Shown piece after piece: positions 37,617-46,182 of a stretch of DNA of 61,597 bases (its first letter is position 1; each line of letters opens with the position of its first letter). Both the position numbers and the translations under genes were made by a program. A model generated the notes under the pieces. That model was not told where the DNA came from and did no database searches. It worked only from the letters and a program-made list of their open reading frames with translations. Source of the stretch: Vibrio sp. 10N.286.49.B1 (GTDB lineage: Bacteria; Pseudomonadota; Gammaproteobacteria; Enterobacterales; Vibrionaceae); the NCBI RefSeq assembly GCF_002873335.1, contig NZ_MCUW01000033.1:1-61597 (forward strand), given 5' to 3'.

Positions 37617-38498
37617 CTAGCGACGTTTAATCTGCTGCACCACTAATCCAATGACAATCAACACCAAGCCCACCAGTGTTGACGGGTGAATCTCTTCTCC
37701 AATCACATAAGCAAGGAGCATGAGCGAGATAAACGGCGAAGCAAAGATTAAGTTGCTGATGCGCGCCGTATTTTGTGTGAGCTTAAGAGCGCTGAGCCAC
37801 AAGACAAAAGTAATGCCCATCTCAAACAAGCCCACATAAGTCACGGCGAGCCAACCCTGCGTGCTGATACCGCCCCAAGAAGCGCCCTCAAAAATTGCGA
37901 CGCCAAATGCCAAGGGCAATGCAACTAAGAAGCCCAGCAAAACCCCAATCACTGGGTCAGCAGTGTTCTTGGTATTTAGAATCCAATAGCTTGCCCAGAG
38001 CAGGGTGGAAATAAGAGCAAGACCGACACCCAATGGGCTATCAAATTGCAACCCCAACACATCGCCTTTGGTGGCAATAACAACCACACCGAAATAACCC
38101 AATAAGCACGCAATCCAATCTTGGCCTCGAATTTTCTGCTTCAAGAATACGGCAGCCATTAAGGTTAAGGTTATCGCCCAGCTGTAATTAATGGGTTGCG
38201 CCTGAGAAGCGGGCAACAAGTCATAGGCTTTAAACAAAATGAGGTAATAAGCAAACGGATTGATCAGCCCAAGCAATACGTAGTACCAAGGATTGGAAAT
38301 AAACGTCGTTTTGATTTGTTTTAGTGTGCCTTGAACCCCGCACACAATCACGAGCGCAATGGCAGAAACCAGAGATGCGACAAAGACCATTTGAGCAGGC
38401 GTGAACTCTTCCAAGGTGAGCTTGAATGCGGTCGCAACCGTAGACCAAAGTAGGACAGCGGATAAAGCAAAGAGTAGAGCTTTTCGTTCATTTTGCAT
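37617..38498 (-). CDS. EamA/DMT-family transporter
   Basis: A second ten-helix drug/metabolite transporter with two EamA repeats. The 293-aa product starts MQNERKALLFALSAVLLWST and ends with a basic QQIKRR tail. The start at 38498 is preferred over a GTG five codons earlier; no strong ribosome site is visible. It lies 95 bp downstream of the transglycosylase gene on the same strand, so it could be reached by read-through from the flagellar flgAMN block, but nothing suggests a flagellar role. The substrate is unknown. Confidence 0.85.
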   Translation of the reverse strand: MQNERKALLFALSAVLLWSTVATAFKLTLEEFTPAQMVFVASLVSAIALVIVCGVQGTLKQIKTTFISNPWYYVLLGLINPFAYYLILFKAYDLLPASQAQPINYSWAITLTLMAAVFLKQKIRGQDWIACLLGYFGVVVIATKGDVLGLQFDSPLGVGLALISTLLWASYWILNTKNTADPVIGVLLGFLVALPLAFGVAIFEGASWGGISTQGWLAVTYVGLFEMGITFVLWLSALKLTQNTARISNLIFASPFISLMLLAYVIGEEIHPSTLVGLVLIVIGLVVQQIKRR

Positions 38499-38592
38499 GA
38501 GGAGGTGGCACACGGTAAACGGAGTAAAGATGCCAGCATCTTACCAGCGAAAAGCATTCTGCAAAGCAAGAGTTTTCGTAACTAGATAAGGG

Positions 38593-39360
38593 TCACAATG
38601 AAATTAATGCCGGCAGAGGGGTAAGGTCGATGAGTGAGGCTTGTTTCTTTGCTGAGTGTTGTCCAAATAAGAATAACGGGGTAAATGTTTCCTGCGTTGT
38701 TGTACCTGGTTGCTTTAATTTATCCAGATCAACCAGCGTTAATAGCGCGTGATAACGTAATACATATTGACGAGTCTCGCTGGGTAAAATTAAGCGATCA
38801 AATTGTCGAGTGCCTGCCCGACTCACTGCCCGCTGTACACGACCTTCTCCCGCATTGTAAGCGGCTAATGTTAGATTGATATCGCCGTCAAATTTACGAT
38901 AGAGAAAGTCTAAGTACTTTAAGGCAGCAGACGTACTGGCCTCAATATCAAAGCGATCATCCTTATGGTCATTGACCGTCAATCCAAAACGCGTTGCCGT
39001 GGCAGGGATCAGCTGCCAAAGACCTGCCGCATTGGCGGCGGATACAGCCTTCGGGTTATAGGAAGACTCGAGCATGGGTATCAAGATTAGGCTTTCCGGT
39101 AACGAATGATGAGTAAGCTGCTTGAAGAAGTCGTTAATTAAAGGGCTGAACGTGTCGAGTTTATTGAGAATAGCGGCTTGATAAGGCTTTAATATCTCGA
39201 GGTGAGGCGTGATCGCACTTTGACTGATGGTGGATGGTTGCGAGCTAATCGCGAAACTTGTACTGCTAAACATGAATAACAGAGAAAGCACCGCTATGGT
39301 CACCACTCTAATCGTGTGGCGACCCAACGATTGGTCTTGTGGGCACGAGTTAACGGGCAT
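38593..39360 (-). CDS. Lytic transglycosylase (SLT domain) linked to the lateral flagellar genes
   Basis: Periplasmic peptidoglycan-cleaving enzyme. The product (about 255 aa from this start) has a hydrophobic export segment (VVTIAVLSLLFMFSSTSFA) and then an SLT/GH23 domain with the catalytic glutamate in PMLESSYNP, SAANAAGLWQLIPATATRFGL and NLTLAAYNAGEGRVQRA, as in MltD-like enzymes; no LysM repeats follow. The reading frame overlaps the end of flgN by 11 bp from this ATG (or more from ATGs at 39369 and 39387), so it is translationally coupled to the flagellar genes. The lateral FlgJ lacks its own muramidase domain, making this a likely rod-insertion hydrolase. Confidence 0.85.
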   Translation of the reverse strand: MPVNSCPQDQSLGRHTIRVVTIAVLSLLFMFSSTSFAISSQPSTISQSAITPHLEILKPYQAAILNKLDTFSPLINDFFKQLTHHSLPESLILIPMLESSYNPKAVSAANAAGLWQLIPATATRFGLTVNDHKDDRFDIEASTSAALKYLDFLYRKFDGDINLTLAAYNAGEGRVQRAVSRAGTRQFDRLILPSETRQYVLRYHALLTLVDLDKLKQPGTTTQETFTPLFLFGQHSAKKQASLIDLTPLPALISL

Positions 39361-39805
39361 ACTCACCATACACAGCTTGTTCTTCATATGTGTTCGGGGC
39401 TTTGCCTGTCAATTCTCCCAGCAACTCATGAAAGGCCGCAGAGCTTTGTCCGTTATCATGGTTACAGCGTTGACACTGCTTAATTAAAGCTTCTAATACT
39501 GACCATTGCTTGACAACGTGTGCTTGTAACTTAACCGGCAGCGCCTGTGTTAATGCTTTCACGCCTACCTCAGAGCTCGGCAATTGCAGTTGTTGCAAGC
39601 ACATAGTACGAGTGGTCGCGCCGCGGCTTAACTGTTTCAAAACTGGAAGTTGCTGCTCAATGTTTTTATTGAGCGCATTGCCATCCAATTTGAGATATAA
39701 AGCTTTTTGGTGCTGCAAAAGTGCAAGTAATTTGTGATAAAGCCTAATGTCATCCGAGATGGAAACCACAAAATTCTGCACCAATTCACTTTTTGTTATT
39801 GTCAT
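39350..39805 (-). CDS. flgN: Lateral flagellar export chaperone FlgN
   Basis: Cytoplasmic chaperone for the hook-filament junction proteins FlgK and FlgL. The 151-aa product is a mostly helical FlgN-like protein with heptad-type leucines (IRLYHKLLALLQHQKALYLKLDGNALNKNIEQQLPVLKQL) and no catalytic motifs. It is assigned from size, helical character and position after flgM, since sequence conservation in this family is low. It lies 75 bp downstream of flgM and overlaps the following transglycosylase gene. Confidence 0.8.
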   Translation of the reverse strand: MTITKSELVQNFVVSISDDIRLYHKLLALLQHQKALYLKLDGNALNKNIEQQLPVLKQLSRGATTRTMCLQQLQLPSSEVGVKALTQALPVKLQAHVVKQWSVLEALIKQCQRCNHDNGQSSAAFHELLGELTGKAPNTYEEQAVYGEYAR

Positions 39806-39880
39806 GGAATCCTCATTATTCTCAACGCTTTACGTTCACTTTGTCATCTGTTCTATTGTCGACGTGCTTGCCATTAATCG

Positions 39881-40162
39881 TTAGTCGTGCCCCGTATGAA
39901 AGCGCATCACCGCCTGAGAGAGGGCTTGAACGTCCAGAGAGAGGTCACCATTTTTCAATGCATTACGAACTTGCTCAACCTTGGCCATGTCGACATCGGG
40001 CAGTTGGGATAGCTCAGCTTGAGCGGTATCCAGAGCGACCGTATTAGCATTGAATGCAGCGGCATTGATGGATTGACGACTGGGCGCTTCTGTTGCGGAC
40101 GTATTGGGCTGCTTAAGCGCCGTTTGTGGAACATGCCCACCCGCTACCTTGTCGATTTTCAT
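39881..40162 (-). CDS. flgM: Anti-sigma-28 factor FlgM (lateral)
   Basis: Binds and inhibits the flagellar sigma-28 factor until the hook is finished, then is exported. The 93-aa product has a disordered N-terminal half and a C-terminal sigma-binding region: DMAKVEQVRNALKNGDLSLDVQALSQAVMRF, matching the FlgM family core. Its partner here is presumably LafS, encoded at 55.7 kb. A sigma-28-like element lies 50-76 bases upstream, giving the usual autoregulatory loop. Confidence 0.88.
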   Translation of the reverse strand: MKIDKVAGGHVPQTALKQPNTSATEAPSRQSINAAAFNANTVALDTAQAELSQLPDVDMAKVEQVRNALKNGDLSLDVQALSQAVMRFHTGHD

Positions 40163-40211
40163 TGCACATCTCCTGTCACATGCTGTTAACGGTATCGATT
40201 GTTAACGATAT

Positions 40212-40238
40212 AGGGCGACAAACATGGGAGGATCATTA
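40212..40238 (-). promoter_or_regulatory. Sigma-28-like promoter of flgM
   Basis: On the minus strand TAAT-N15-GTCGCCCT lies 50 bp before flgM. The spacing equals that of the sigma-28 consensus TAAA-N15-GCCGATAA, with CG in the right place but GCC in place of the AT-rich end. The same layout precedes lafA. Confidence 0.4.
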
Positions 40239-40346
40239 AATGTGGGTACGCCTCTTTTTTTTGTACAGCACAACGTGATGTGTTGACGAGGCCATAAGAT
40301 GAAATCTGATACCTTGAGCCCAATCTTTATGTTGGCTATGCGGCAC

Positions 40347-41072
40347 TCAAAACTGGGTTTGAACTTGATTTAATCCTGTCACGACGGCGCGAATTATTTT
40401 TTTTGATTTCAAATTTTGCACTCGAATTTGCTCTCCTTTTCCCCCTGTTTCCATTGCGAGTCCTCGGGTGCTGGCGCTGAACTTCCCAGAGGTGGCGACC
40501 ATGATCACCTCGTTACCCTTTTCCACTAGCGGCGGGGTGCTAATAAAGCGTGCATTGATGAGCTGCCCAGAACGTAGACGCCTATTCACATTCTTCCCTA
40601 TGACTTGGTCAAGACGAACAATAAACGGCATATCTCGAGTGATTGAGCGTTGCTCGAGTTTGACATCTTTAAAGGTGATGTTGTCGTGGCGATTTAAGGT
40701 TTTTGCTGCCACCACCACAGGCAACGACAACGTGACACGTACCGTCGTGTTGATGCGCCAATCATTCTGGCCGTCTTGGCAAGTGACACTGCGTTTTAGG
40801 TGGCCAACGGGGAAATAATGATTATCGCGACCTGTAATTGATAGAGGCTGTAAACAACGCTCAAGGTGTTTTACTGAGTCTGGAACTAAGGTCACGAGAG
40901 TGGCTTCAAACTCGCCCCATTGTTGCTGACTTGCGAGCAATGACAGTTCATCTTTCACCGACTTCTCAACGTCTTGAGTGATACTTTTCGCCGTCATGGT
41001 TTGTGATTGTTGGGCCATGACAGAATGGCTCAACAGTATCAAAACTATGCTTCCTAGTTTCTTCCATATCAT
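40347..41072 (-). CDS. flgA: P-ring assembly chaperone FlgA (lateral)
   Basis: Periplasmic chaperone for FlgI during P-ring assembly. The 241-aa product has a signal peptide ending SVMA and a C-terminal SAF/ThrA-like domain (VVVAAKTLNRHDNITFKDVKLE, then RLRSGQLINARFISTPPLVEKGNEV). The ATG at 41070-41072 was chosen for the signal peptide; a longer open frame exists. It is divergent from flgB and starts the leftward flgA-flgM-flgN block. Its leader contains three copies of an ACTTCC/GGAAGT element able to form alternative hairpins around the ribosome site. Confidence 0.88.
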   Translation of the reverse strand: MIWKKLGSIVLILLSHSVMAQQSQTMTAKSITQDVEKSVKDELSLLASQQQWGEFEATLVTLVPDSVKHLERCLQPLSITGRDNHYFPVGHLKRSVTCQDGQNDWRINTTVRVTLSLPVVVAAKTLNRHDNITFKDVKLEQRSITRDMPFIVRLDQVIGKNVNRRLRSGQLINARFISTPPLVEKGNEVIMVATSGKFSASTRGLAMETGGKGEQIRVQNLKSKKIIRAVVTGLNQVQTQF

Positions 41073-41079
41073 GGTGAAC

Positions 41080-41107
41080 ACTTCCGATAAACGGAAGTCT
41101 GACTTCC
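41080..41107 (-). promoter_or_regulatory. Alternative hairpin leader of flgA
   Basis: Read as mRNA on the minus strand, GGAAGT (41107-41102) can pair with ACTTCC (41098-41093), or ACTTCCG (41098-41092) can pair with CGGAAGT (41086-41080). The second hairpin hides GGAAGTG, the only Shine-Dalgarno-like sequence, located 7 bases before the flgA ATG. Confidence 0.45.
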
Positions 41108-41148
41108 TTTTATTATTGTAATGCATTGTTTTTAGTGAATTAAATTTA

Positions 41149-41164
41149 TGGCATGTAAATTGTA
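41149..41164 (+). promoter_or_regulatory. Sigma-54-type promoter of flgB operon
   Basis: TGGCAT-N5-TTGTA has the -24/-12 spacing of the RpoN consensus TGGCAC-N5-TTGCA, with T for C at two positions. It lies 38 bp before flgB. Lateral flagellar early operons in Vibrio are known to need RpoN with the activator LafK, which fits. Confidence 0.65.
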
Positions 41165-41202
41165 ACGTCTCTCGGTACTTTGCCGATGGAAAGGAATGTG
41201 AG

Positions 41203-41565
41203 ATGGCAATCAGCTTTGAAAATGCACTAGGGGTTCATCCTAATGCTCTCGACTTTCGGGTTCAGCGTACCAAGGTCTTGGCTAGTAACTTAGCAAATGT
41301 TGACACCCCTGGATACCTAGCCAGAGACCTTAGCTTTAAGGCCGTGATGGGGCAAGTAACGCCGAATGGCGTGTCGTCTAACGTACCTCAACTCATGGTT
41401 GAGTCTCAGTATTCGATGCCTTACCAAAACAGCAAAGATGGCAATACGGTGGAATTGGGTGTTGAGCAGGCCAAGTTCGCGCAAAACAACATGGATTTTC
41501 AAACCAGCCTAACGTTTCTCAATATGAAGTTGAGTGGCTTGGCAAAAGCAATTGAAGGACGTTAA
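41203..41565 (+). CDS. flgB: Flagellar proximal rod protein FlgB (lateral)
   Basis: Structural rod protein linking the MS ring to the rod. The 120-aa product has the conserved rod/hook N-terminal motif (RVQRTKVLASNLANVDTPGYLARDLSFKAVM) and the C-terminal helix (NMDFQTSLTFLNMKLSGLAKAIEG). It is first in the rightward operon, 2 bp before flgC. Confidence 0.95.
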   Translation: MAISFENALGVHPNALDFRVQRTKVLASNLANVDTPGYLARDLSFKAVMGQVTPNGVSSNVPQLMVESQYSMPYQNSKDGNTVELGVEQAKFAQNNMDFQTSLTFLNMKLSGLAKAIEGR

Positions 41566-41567
41566 TC

Positions 41568-42002
41568 ATGTCATTTACGGATATCTATTCTATCGCGGGG
41601 TCGGCGATGACGGCGCAAACTGTGCGGCTCAATACTGTCGCCAGTAACTTAGCCAACGCGGATGCTGTCTCTGCAAACCCAGACGATGCCTATAAAGCAC
41701 TCAAGCCCGTTTTTGCGACGGTGTACAACAAATCCCAACTCTCGGCCGAGCAAGCATTGTATCCCAATGCCGAGGTGCGAATCGTGGACGTGGTGCAAAG
41801 TCAATCACAAGCCGAGCAGCGTTTTGAACCCAGTAACCCATTAGCGAACCAAGAAGGCTATGTGTATTACCCAGGTATTGATGTGGTGACAGAGATGGCT
41901 GACATGATGTCAGCGACACGTAGTTTTGAGACCAATGTCGAGGTACTTGCTAACGTGAAAAGTATGCAACAAGGGTTGTTGCGTTTAGGGGAGGGTCGCT
42001 AA
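41568..42002 (+). CDS. flgC: Flagellar proximal rod protein FlgC (lateral)
   Basis: Rod protein. The 144-aa product has the N-terminal QTVRLNTVASNLANADAVS motif and the C-terminal PGIDVVTEMADMMSATRSFETNVEVLANVKSM, typical of FlgC. Its stop overlaps the flgD start by one base (TAATG). Confidence 0.95.
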   Translation: MSFTDIYSIAGSAMTAQTVRLNTVASNLANADAVSANPDDAYKALKPVFATVYNKSQLSAEQALYPNAEVRIVDVVQSQSQAEQRFEPSNPLANQEGYVYYPGIDVVTEMADMMSATRSFETNVEVLANVKSMQQGLLRLGEGR

Positions 42003-42679
42003 TGAGTATTGCTCAGTTTAGTGCATTGTCGAGCGATACCCCATTGCCGACACAAACCGATGCAGGTGTTTCGGCCAATCCTCAAGACATGAATGGCAGT
42101 AGTGCGCTGCAAAATGAATTCATCACCTTGATGGTTGCACAGATACAAAATCAAGATCCCTTAAACCCGCTTGATGGCACTGAATATGTTAGTCAGCTTG
42201 CGCAGTTCTCGCAGGTTCAAAGTACTGAAAACATGTCGTCACTGATGCAGAACAGTATGGTGCTCCTCGACAATATGCAGGTGCTATCAACAGCAGGCTT
42301 AGTCGGGCAAACCGTGTATGTCAGCAGCAATGAGTTTGAGATGGGTGAGACTGCTCAGAATGGGAAAATTGAGCTTGCTCATTCATCAAATCAAGTAAAC
42401 CTAATTGTCGAAGATGAGTTTGGGCAGAAGACGACAGTGCCACTTGGCGCCCATGCCGCCGGTGATGTTGAGTTCTCCCTTGACCCTGAAGAGCATGGCT
42501 TGAAACCAGGCAACTACCGAGTGTCAGTGGAAGTTCAAGACGGACAAACCTCGCCGAATCTTTTGCTTGCCGGTGAGGTAGAGCAGGTTCGTATCCCAAG
42601 CACAGGTGGCGCAGCACTGGTCAATATTACCGGTGTCGGTAGCGTGCCTTTTTATCAGATCAGCCAGTTTGGTGCCTAG
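42002..42679 (+). CDS. flgD: Hook assembly scaffold FlgD (lateral)
   Basis: Temporary cap that directs hook subunit assembly. The 225-aa product has the conserved N-terminal FITLMVAQIQNQDPLNPLDGTEYVSQLAQFSQVQSTENM and, after a central helical stretch, FlgD Ig/tudor-like beta domains (VNLIVEDEFGQKT... KPGNYRVSVEVQDGQ). Translation is coupled to flgC by the TAATG overlap. Confidence 0.95.
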   Translation: MSIAQFSALSSDTPLPTQTDAGVSANPQDMNGSSALQNEFITLMVAQIQNQDPLNPLDGTEYVSQLAQFSQVQSTENMSSLMQNSMVLLDNMQVLSTAGLVGQTVYVSSNEFEMGETAQNGKIELAHSSNQVNLIVEDEFGQKTTVPLGAHAAGDVEFSLDPEEHGLKPGNYRVSVEVQDGQTSPNLLLAGEVEQVRIPSTGGAALVNITGVGSVPFYQISQFGA

Positions 42680-42723
42680 CGCCTTGTTGAGTACATCACA
42701 CAAAATACCAAGAAGAGGACATC

Positions 42724-43926
42724 ATGAGCTTTGATATCGCATTAAGTGGCCTGGACGCCACCAACACACAACTGAACACGATTAGCCACAATATTGCTAA
42801 CGCATCGACGTATGGTTTTAAAGAAGCGAGGACCGAGTTTTCTGCGGTTTATAACGGTATGCAAGCGGGTGGGGTTGAAGTTGCCGCTATCTCTCAAAAT
42901 TTTGATAAAAACGGCTCGGTCTCTGGGACGGGGCGTTCCATGGATTTAGCGATTAATGGTAACGGATTCTTTGTGACTAAAGATCACATGGGGCAGACCT
43001 TGTATACCCGCGCAGGGGTGTTTGGTACGGATAAAGAGAACTATGTCGTCGGCAACACAGGGGCAAAGCTGCAAGGTTATAACGTGGATGGCAAAAACAA
43101 TTTACTGACGGGCTCGGTAGGGGATGTAAAAATCAGCACCTCGTCATTGGCCGCTCAAGCAACGGATAAGCTGGATTTTGTTGCCAACTTTGATGCCAGC
43201 TCAAAGGTTATTGACCAAGCGGTAACACCGTTTGATTCAACCGATCCTAGTTCATTTAATTCCTCTTACACCACCAAAGTACATGACTCGCTCGGCAACC
43301 CGCATACCGTCACCCAGTATTTTACCAAGACAGCCGACAATACATGGCAGGTGAATGTTGAAGTCGATGGCTCGGCGACGACCCCGGCTGCAACAACCCA
43401 AAACGTGACCTTTGGCACCGATGGTACATTGGCCTCTCCGACAGGCAGCTTTAACGTTGCCTTCCCGGCTGCCGGTGCCAACAACATGAGTATCGATATC
43501 AGTTTGGCGGGCAGCACTCAGTTTGGCGCCGCATTTGGTGTGAGCACCAATAGCCCGAATGGCTATACCTCGGGTGAACTGGCGGGTGTGCGCGTGGAAG
43601 ATAATGGGATGGTGTTTGCGACCTACACCAATGGTCAATCACAACTTCAAGGTCAAGTGGTCTTAGCTAACTTTGCTAACCCACAAGGCTTGGCGAAAAC
43701 CAATGGCACTGCTTGGACACAAAGCTACGGCTCTGGTGCGCCAGTGATGGGGACTCCGGGGACGGGGGTTCTGGGTGACTTAACGCCAGGCGCGTTAGAA
43801 GGATCCAATGTGGACCTGACGTCTGAACTAGTGAATTTGATGACCGCGCAGCGTAATTATCAAGCTAATGCTAAGACGATTTCGACCTCCGATAAGCTGA
43901 CACAAGCCCTGTTCAACGCAGTGTAA
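42724..43926 (+). CDS. flgE: Flagellar hook protein FlgE (lateral)
   Basis: Forms the flexible hook. The 400-aa product has the N-terminal GLDATNTQLNTISHNIANASTYGFKEARTEF, the FlgE/F/G beta region (SMDLAINGNGFFVTKD... LYTRAGVFG), a FlgE D2 domain rich in Thr/Ser, and C-terminal LEGSNVDLTSELVNLMTAQRNYQANAKTISTSDKL. The length is normal for FlgE. AGAGG lies 5-6 bases before the ATG. Confidence 0.96.
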   Translation: MSFDIALSGLDATNTQLNTISHNIANASTYGFKEARTEFSAVYNGMQAGGVEVAAISQNFDKNGSVSGTGRSMDLAINGNGFFVTKDHMGQTLYTRAGVFGTDKENYVVGNTGAKLQGYNVDGKNNLLTGSVGDVKISTSSLAAQATDKLDFVANFDASSKVIDQAVTPFDSTDPSSFNSSYTTKVHDSLGNPHTVTQYFTKTADNTWQVNVEVDGSATTPAATTQNVTFGTDGTLASPTGSFNVAFPAAGANNMSIDISLAGSTQFGAAFGVSTNSPNGYTSGELAGVRVEDNGMVFATYTNGQSQLQGQVVLANFANPQGLAKTNGTAWTQSYGSGAPVMGTPGTGVLGDLTPGALEGSNVDLTSELVNLMTAQRNYQANAKTISTSDKLTQALFNAV

Positions 43927-43936
43927 GGATTCGAGC

Positions 43937-44668
43937 ATGGACAGCTTACTATTTACTGCAACAACGGGCGCAAGCCGCGTACTTAAGGCGCAGCATGTTC
44001 GTTCCAATAACTTGTCGAATGCCGACACTGCGGGTTTTCGGGCTGACATGGAACGGGTAAAAAGCGTGCCGCTTTCCGGTTCTGGTTTTGATGGTCGCAC
44101 CATGGTAGTGACCAATTCAGCGGCAACCCGTTTTGATGCGGGTGACATCGTGAAAACCAGTCGAGCCTTGGATGTCGCGGTGATGGGCGATGGTTTCTTT
44201 ACCGTGCAAACGCCTGCCGGTGATGAGGCCTACACCCGAGCCGGGAATATCAAGGTCGATGAGCTGGGGGCGATGAGCATCAACGGCTTTGCCGTTGTGG
44301 GTGATAACGGGCCGATGGTGTTGCCTGACTATCAAAAAGTGGAAATCAGTGAGCGCGGCCGGGTTGCCATTATCCCACCCGGTGGTAATGCCGAGGTCGA
44401 GGTTGGGCAACTGAAGTTGGTAAAACCTGATCCGACACAGCTGCAAAAAGAAAGCGACAGCTTACTGCACAGTAATACGGGGGCGCCGTTTGCCGCCGAT
44501 GCGACCGTTAATCTTGCCCCTGAGCATATTGAAGCCAGTAACGTATCCGCCATTGATGAGCTGCTTAGTGTTATGTCACTTACTCGAAATTTTGAGATGC
44601 AAATCCGCATGATGAAAACGGCAGAAACACTGGCACAAGCAGGCAATAAATTAATGAGTGCGCGTTAA
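43937..44668 (+). CDS. flgF: Flagellar rod protein FlgF (lateral)
   Basis: Proximal rod subunit. The 243-aa product has LKAQHVRSNNLSNADTAGFRADMERVKSV, then ALDVAVMGDGFFTVQTPAGDEAYTRAGNIKV and C-terminal IEASNVSAIDELLSVMSLTRNFEMQIRMMKT, matching FlgF. It starts 10 bp after flgE. Confidence 0.95.
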   Translation: MDSLLFTATTGASRVLKAQHVRSNNLSNADTAGFRADMERVKSVPLSGSGFDGRTMVVTNSAATRFDAGDIVKTSRALDVAVMGDGFFTVQTPAGDEAYTRAGNIKVDELGAMSINGFAVVGDNGPMVLPDYQKVEISERGRVAIIPPGGNAEVEVGQLKLVKPDPTQLQKESDSLLHSNTGAPFAADATVNLAPEHIEASNVSAIDELLSVMSLTRNFEMQIRMMKTAETLAQAGNKLMSAR

Positions 44669-44692
44669 CGCGCACGGCAAAGGAGCAACACA

Positions 44693-45478
44693 ATGCATTC
44701 AGCACTATGGATCAGTAAGACTGGTATGGCGGCGCAAGACACCAAGATGTCAGCCATCTCAAACAATCTAGCCAACGTGAATACCGTGGGCTTTAAACGA
44801 GATCGAGTGGTCTTCGAGGATTTGTTCTACAGCATTCAACGTCAACCGGGCGCACAAGTAGATCAAGTCAATCAACTACCAACGGGCGTACAACTTGGTA
44901 GTGGGGTTCGTGTCGTGGGCACGCAGAAAGTCTTTACACAAGGCAGCGCGCAAAATACGGGACAAGAACTTGATCTCGCGGTTATGGGGCAGGGTTTTTT
45001 CCAAATTGAAAACTCCGATGGGCAGATCATGTATACCCGAAATGGCCAGTTTCATGTCAACTCTGAGGGGTTGATGGTGAACAGTCAGGGCCTCCCACTA
45101 GAGCCACAAGTGCAGCTGCCTGACAACGCACTGAGTTTATCTGTTGGGGTCGATGGCACGGTAACCGCGACTACCGCAGACAGCACAGTGCCACAAGATT
45201 TAGGTCAAATATCATTGGCGAAATTCATTAACCCAGCCGGACTTGAAGCGGTGGGCGGGAACTTATTTAAAGAAACGGAGGCGAGTGGTCAGGCCGAAGA
45301 GCTGATACCGGGAGAAGAAGGCGCAGGCAGTATTAAGCAGGGTGCTCTGGAAGGTTCTAATGTGCAAGTGGTGGAGGAAATGGTCGACATGATCACCACT
45401 CAGCGTGCTTACGAAATGAATGCCAAGGTCGTCTCTGCCGCTGATGACATGCTCAAGTTTGTTGCTCAAGCCATTTAA
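44693..45478 (+). CDS. flgG: Flagellar distal rod protein FlgG (lateral)
   Basis: Distal rod subunit. The 261-aa product has SALWISKTGMAAQDTKMSAISNNLANVNTVGFKRDRVVFEDLFY, GQELDLAVMGQGFFQIENSDGQIMYTRNGQF and LEGSNVQVVEEMVDMITTQRAYEMNAKVVSAADDML. FlgG is the best conserved axial protein, and the match is clear. GGAGCAACA precedes the ATG. Confidence 0.96.
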   Translation: MHSALWISKTGMAAQDTKMSAISNNLANVNTVGFKRDRVVFEDLFYSIQRQPGAQVDQVNQLPTGVQLGSGVRVVGTQKVFTQGSAQNTGQELDLAVMGQGFFQIENSDGQIMYTRNGQFHVNSEGLMVNSQGLPLEPQVQLPDNALSLSVGVDGTVTATTADSTVPQDLGQISLAKFINPAGLEAVGGNLFKETEASGQAEELIPGEEGAGSIKQGALEGSNVQVVEEMVDMITTQRAYEMNAKVVSAADDMLKFVAQAI

Positions 45479-45507
45479 GTAGTCGCATCACGCGTAAGGA
45501 TTTTGAC

Positions 45508-46182
45508 ATGACATGGCGTTCACTCTTTATCACAGCAATGCTACTTCTTGGTATTTCCGGGTGCTCGATCCGTCCAGAGTTCGTGCCGCCCGAACCAGAT
45601 GAGCAAAAGTACGCTCCTCCGGTACTCAATTATGATTTGCCGAAAGCGGCGGGTGGCAGTTTGTACCGACACCGCTATAACCTGACATTGTTTCAGGATC
45701 GCCGTGCGTATCGAGTGGGCGACATGCTGACGATTCTACTTGCCGAAGAAACCCAATCCAGCAAAAAGGCAGACACTAAGTTTGGTAAGTCATCGAGTGT
45801 CAACTTTGGTGCGGCCAGCATCGGTGGAAAGACATACGATGAAACCGCGGTGGGTTTAAGTGGAGACCGTGACTTTGATGGCTCTGCTGCCAGTTCACAG
45901 GGCAATAGCTTGGAAGGCGCCATTACGGTAACGGTGCATGATGTGTTGCCAAATGGCGTGTTACGCATCAGTGGTGAAAAATGGATTCGTCTTAATCAAG
46001 GGGATGAATTTATTCGTGTGACAGGGATTGTGCGTGTCGATGATGTCGACCGTTACAACCAGGTTTTTTCTCATCGTATTGGTGATGCCCGCATCACTTA
46101 CTCAGGGCGTGGCGCATTGGCTGACAGTAACTCAGCAGGGTGGTTAACGCAGTTCTTTACCAGCCCGTGGATACCTTTTTAA
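45508..46182 (+). CDS. flgH: Flagellar L-ring lipoprotein FlgH (lateral)
   Basis: Outer-membrane bushing for the rod. The 224-aa product has a lipoprotein signal peptide with lipobox ISGC (cysteine near residue 20), then LTLFQDRRAYRVGDMLTILLAEETQSSKKADT and NGVLRISGEKWIRLNQGDEFIRVTGIVRVDDV, typical of FlgH. The stop overlaps the flgI ATG by one base. Confidence 0.95.
   Translation: MTWRSLFITAMLLLGISGCSIRPEFVPPEPDEQKYAPPVLNYDLPKAAGGSLYRHRYNLTLFQDRRAYRVGDMLTILLAEETQSSKKADTKFGKSSSVNFGAASIGGKTYDETAVGLSGDRDFDGSAASSQGNSLEGAITVTVHDVLPNGVLRISGEKWIRLNQGDEFIRVTGIVRVDDVDRYNQVFSHRIGDARITYSGRGALADSNSAGWLTQFFTSPWIPF

Noticed and set aside
43252..43638. Antisense frame of 128 codons inside flgE
   Set aside because: No family similarity, inside a strongly supported gene on the other strand.
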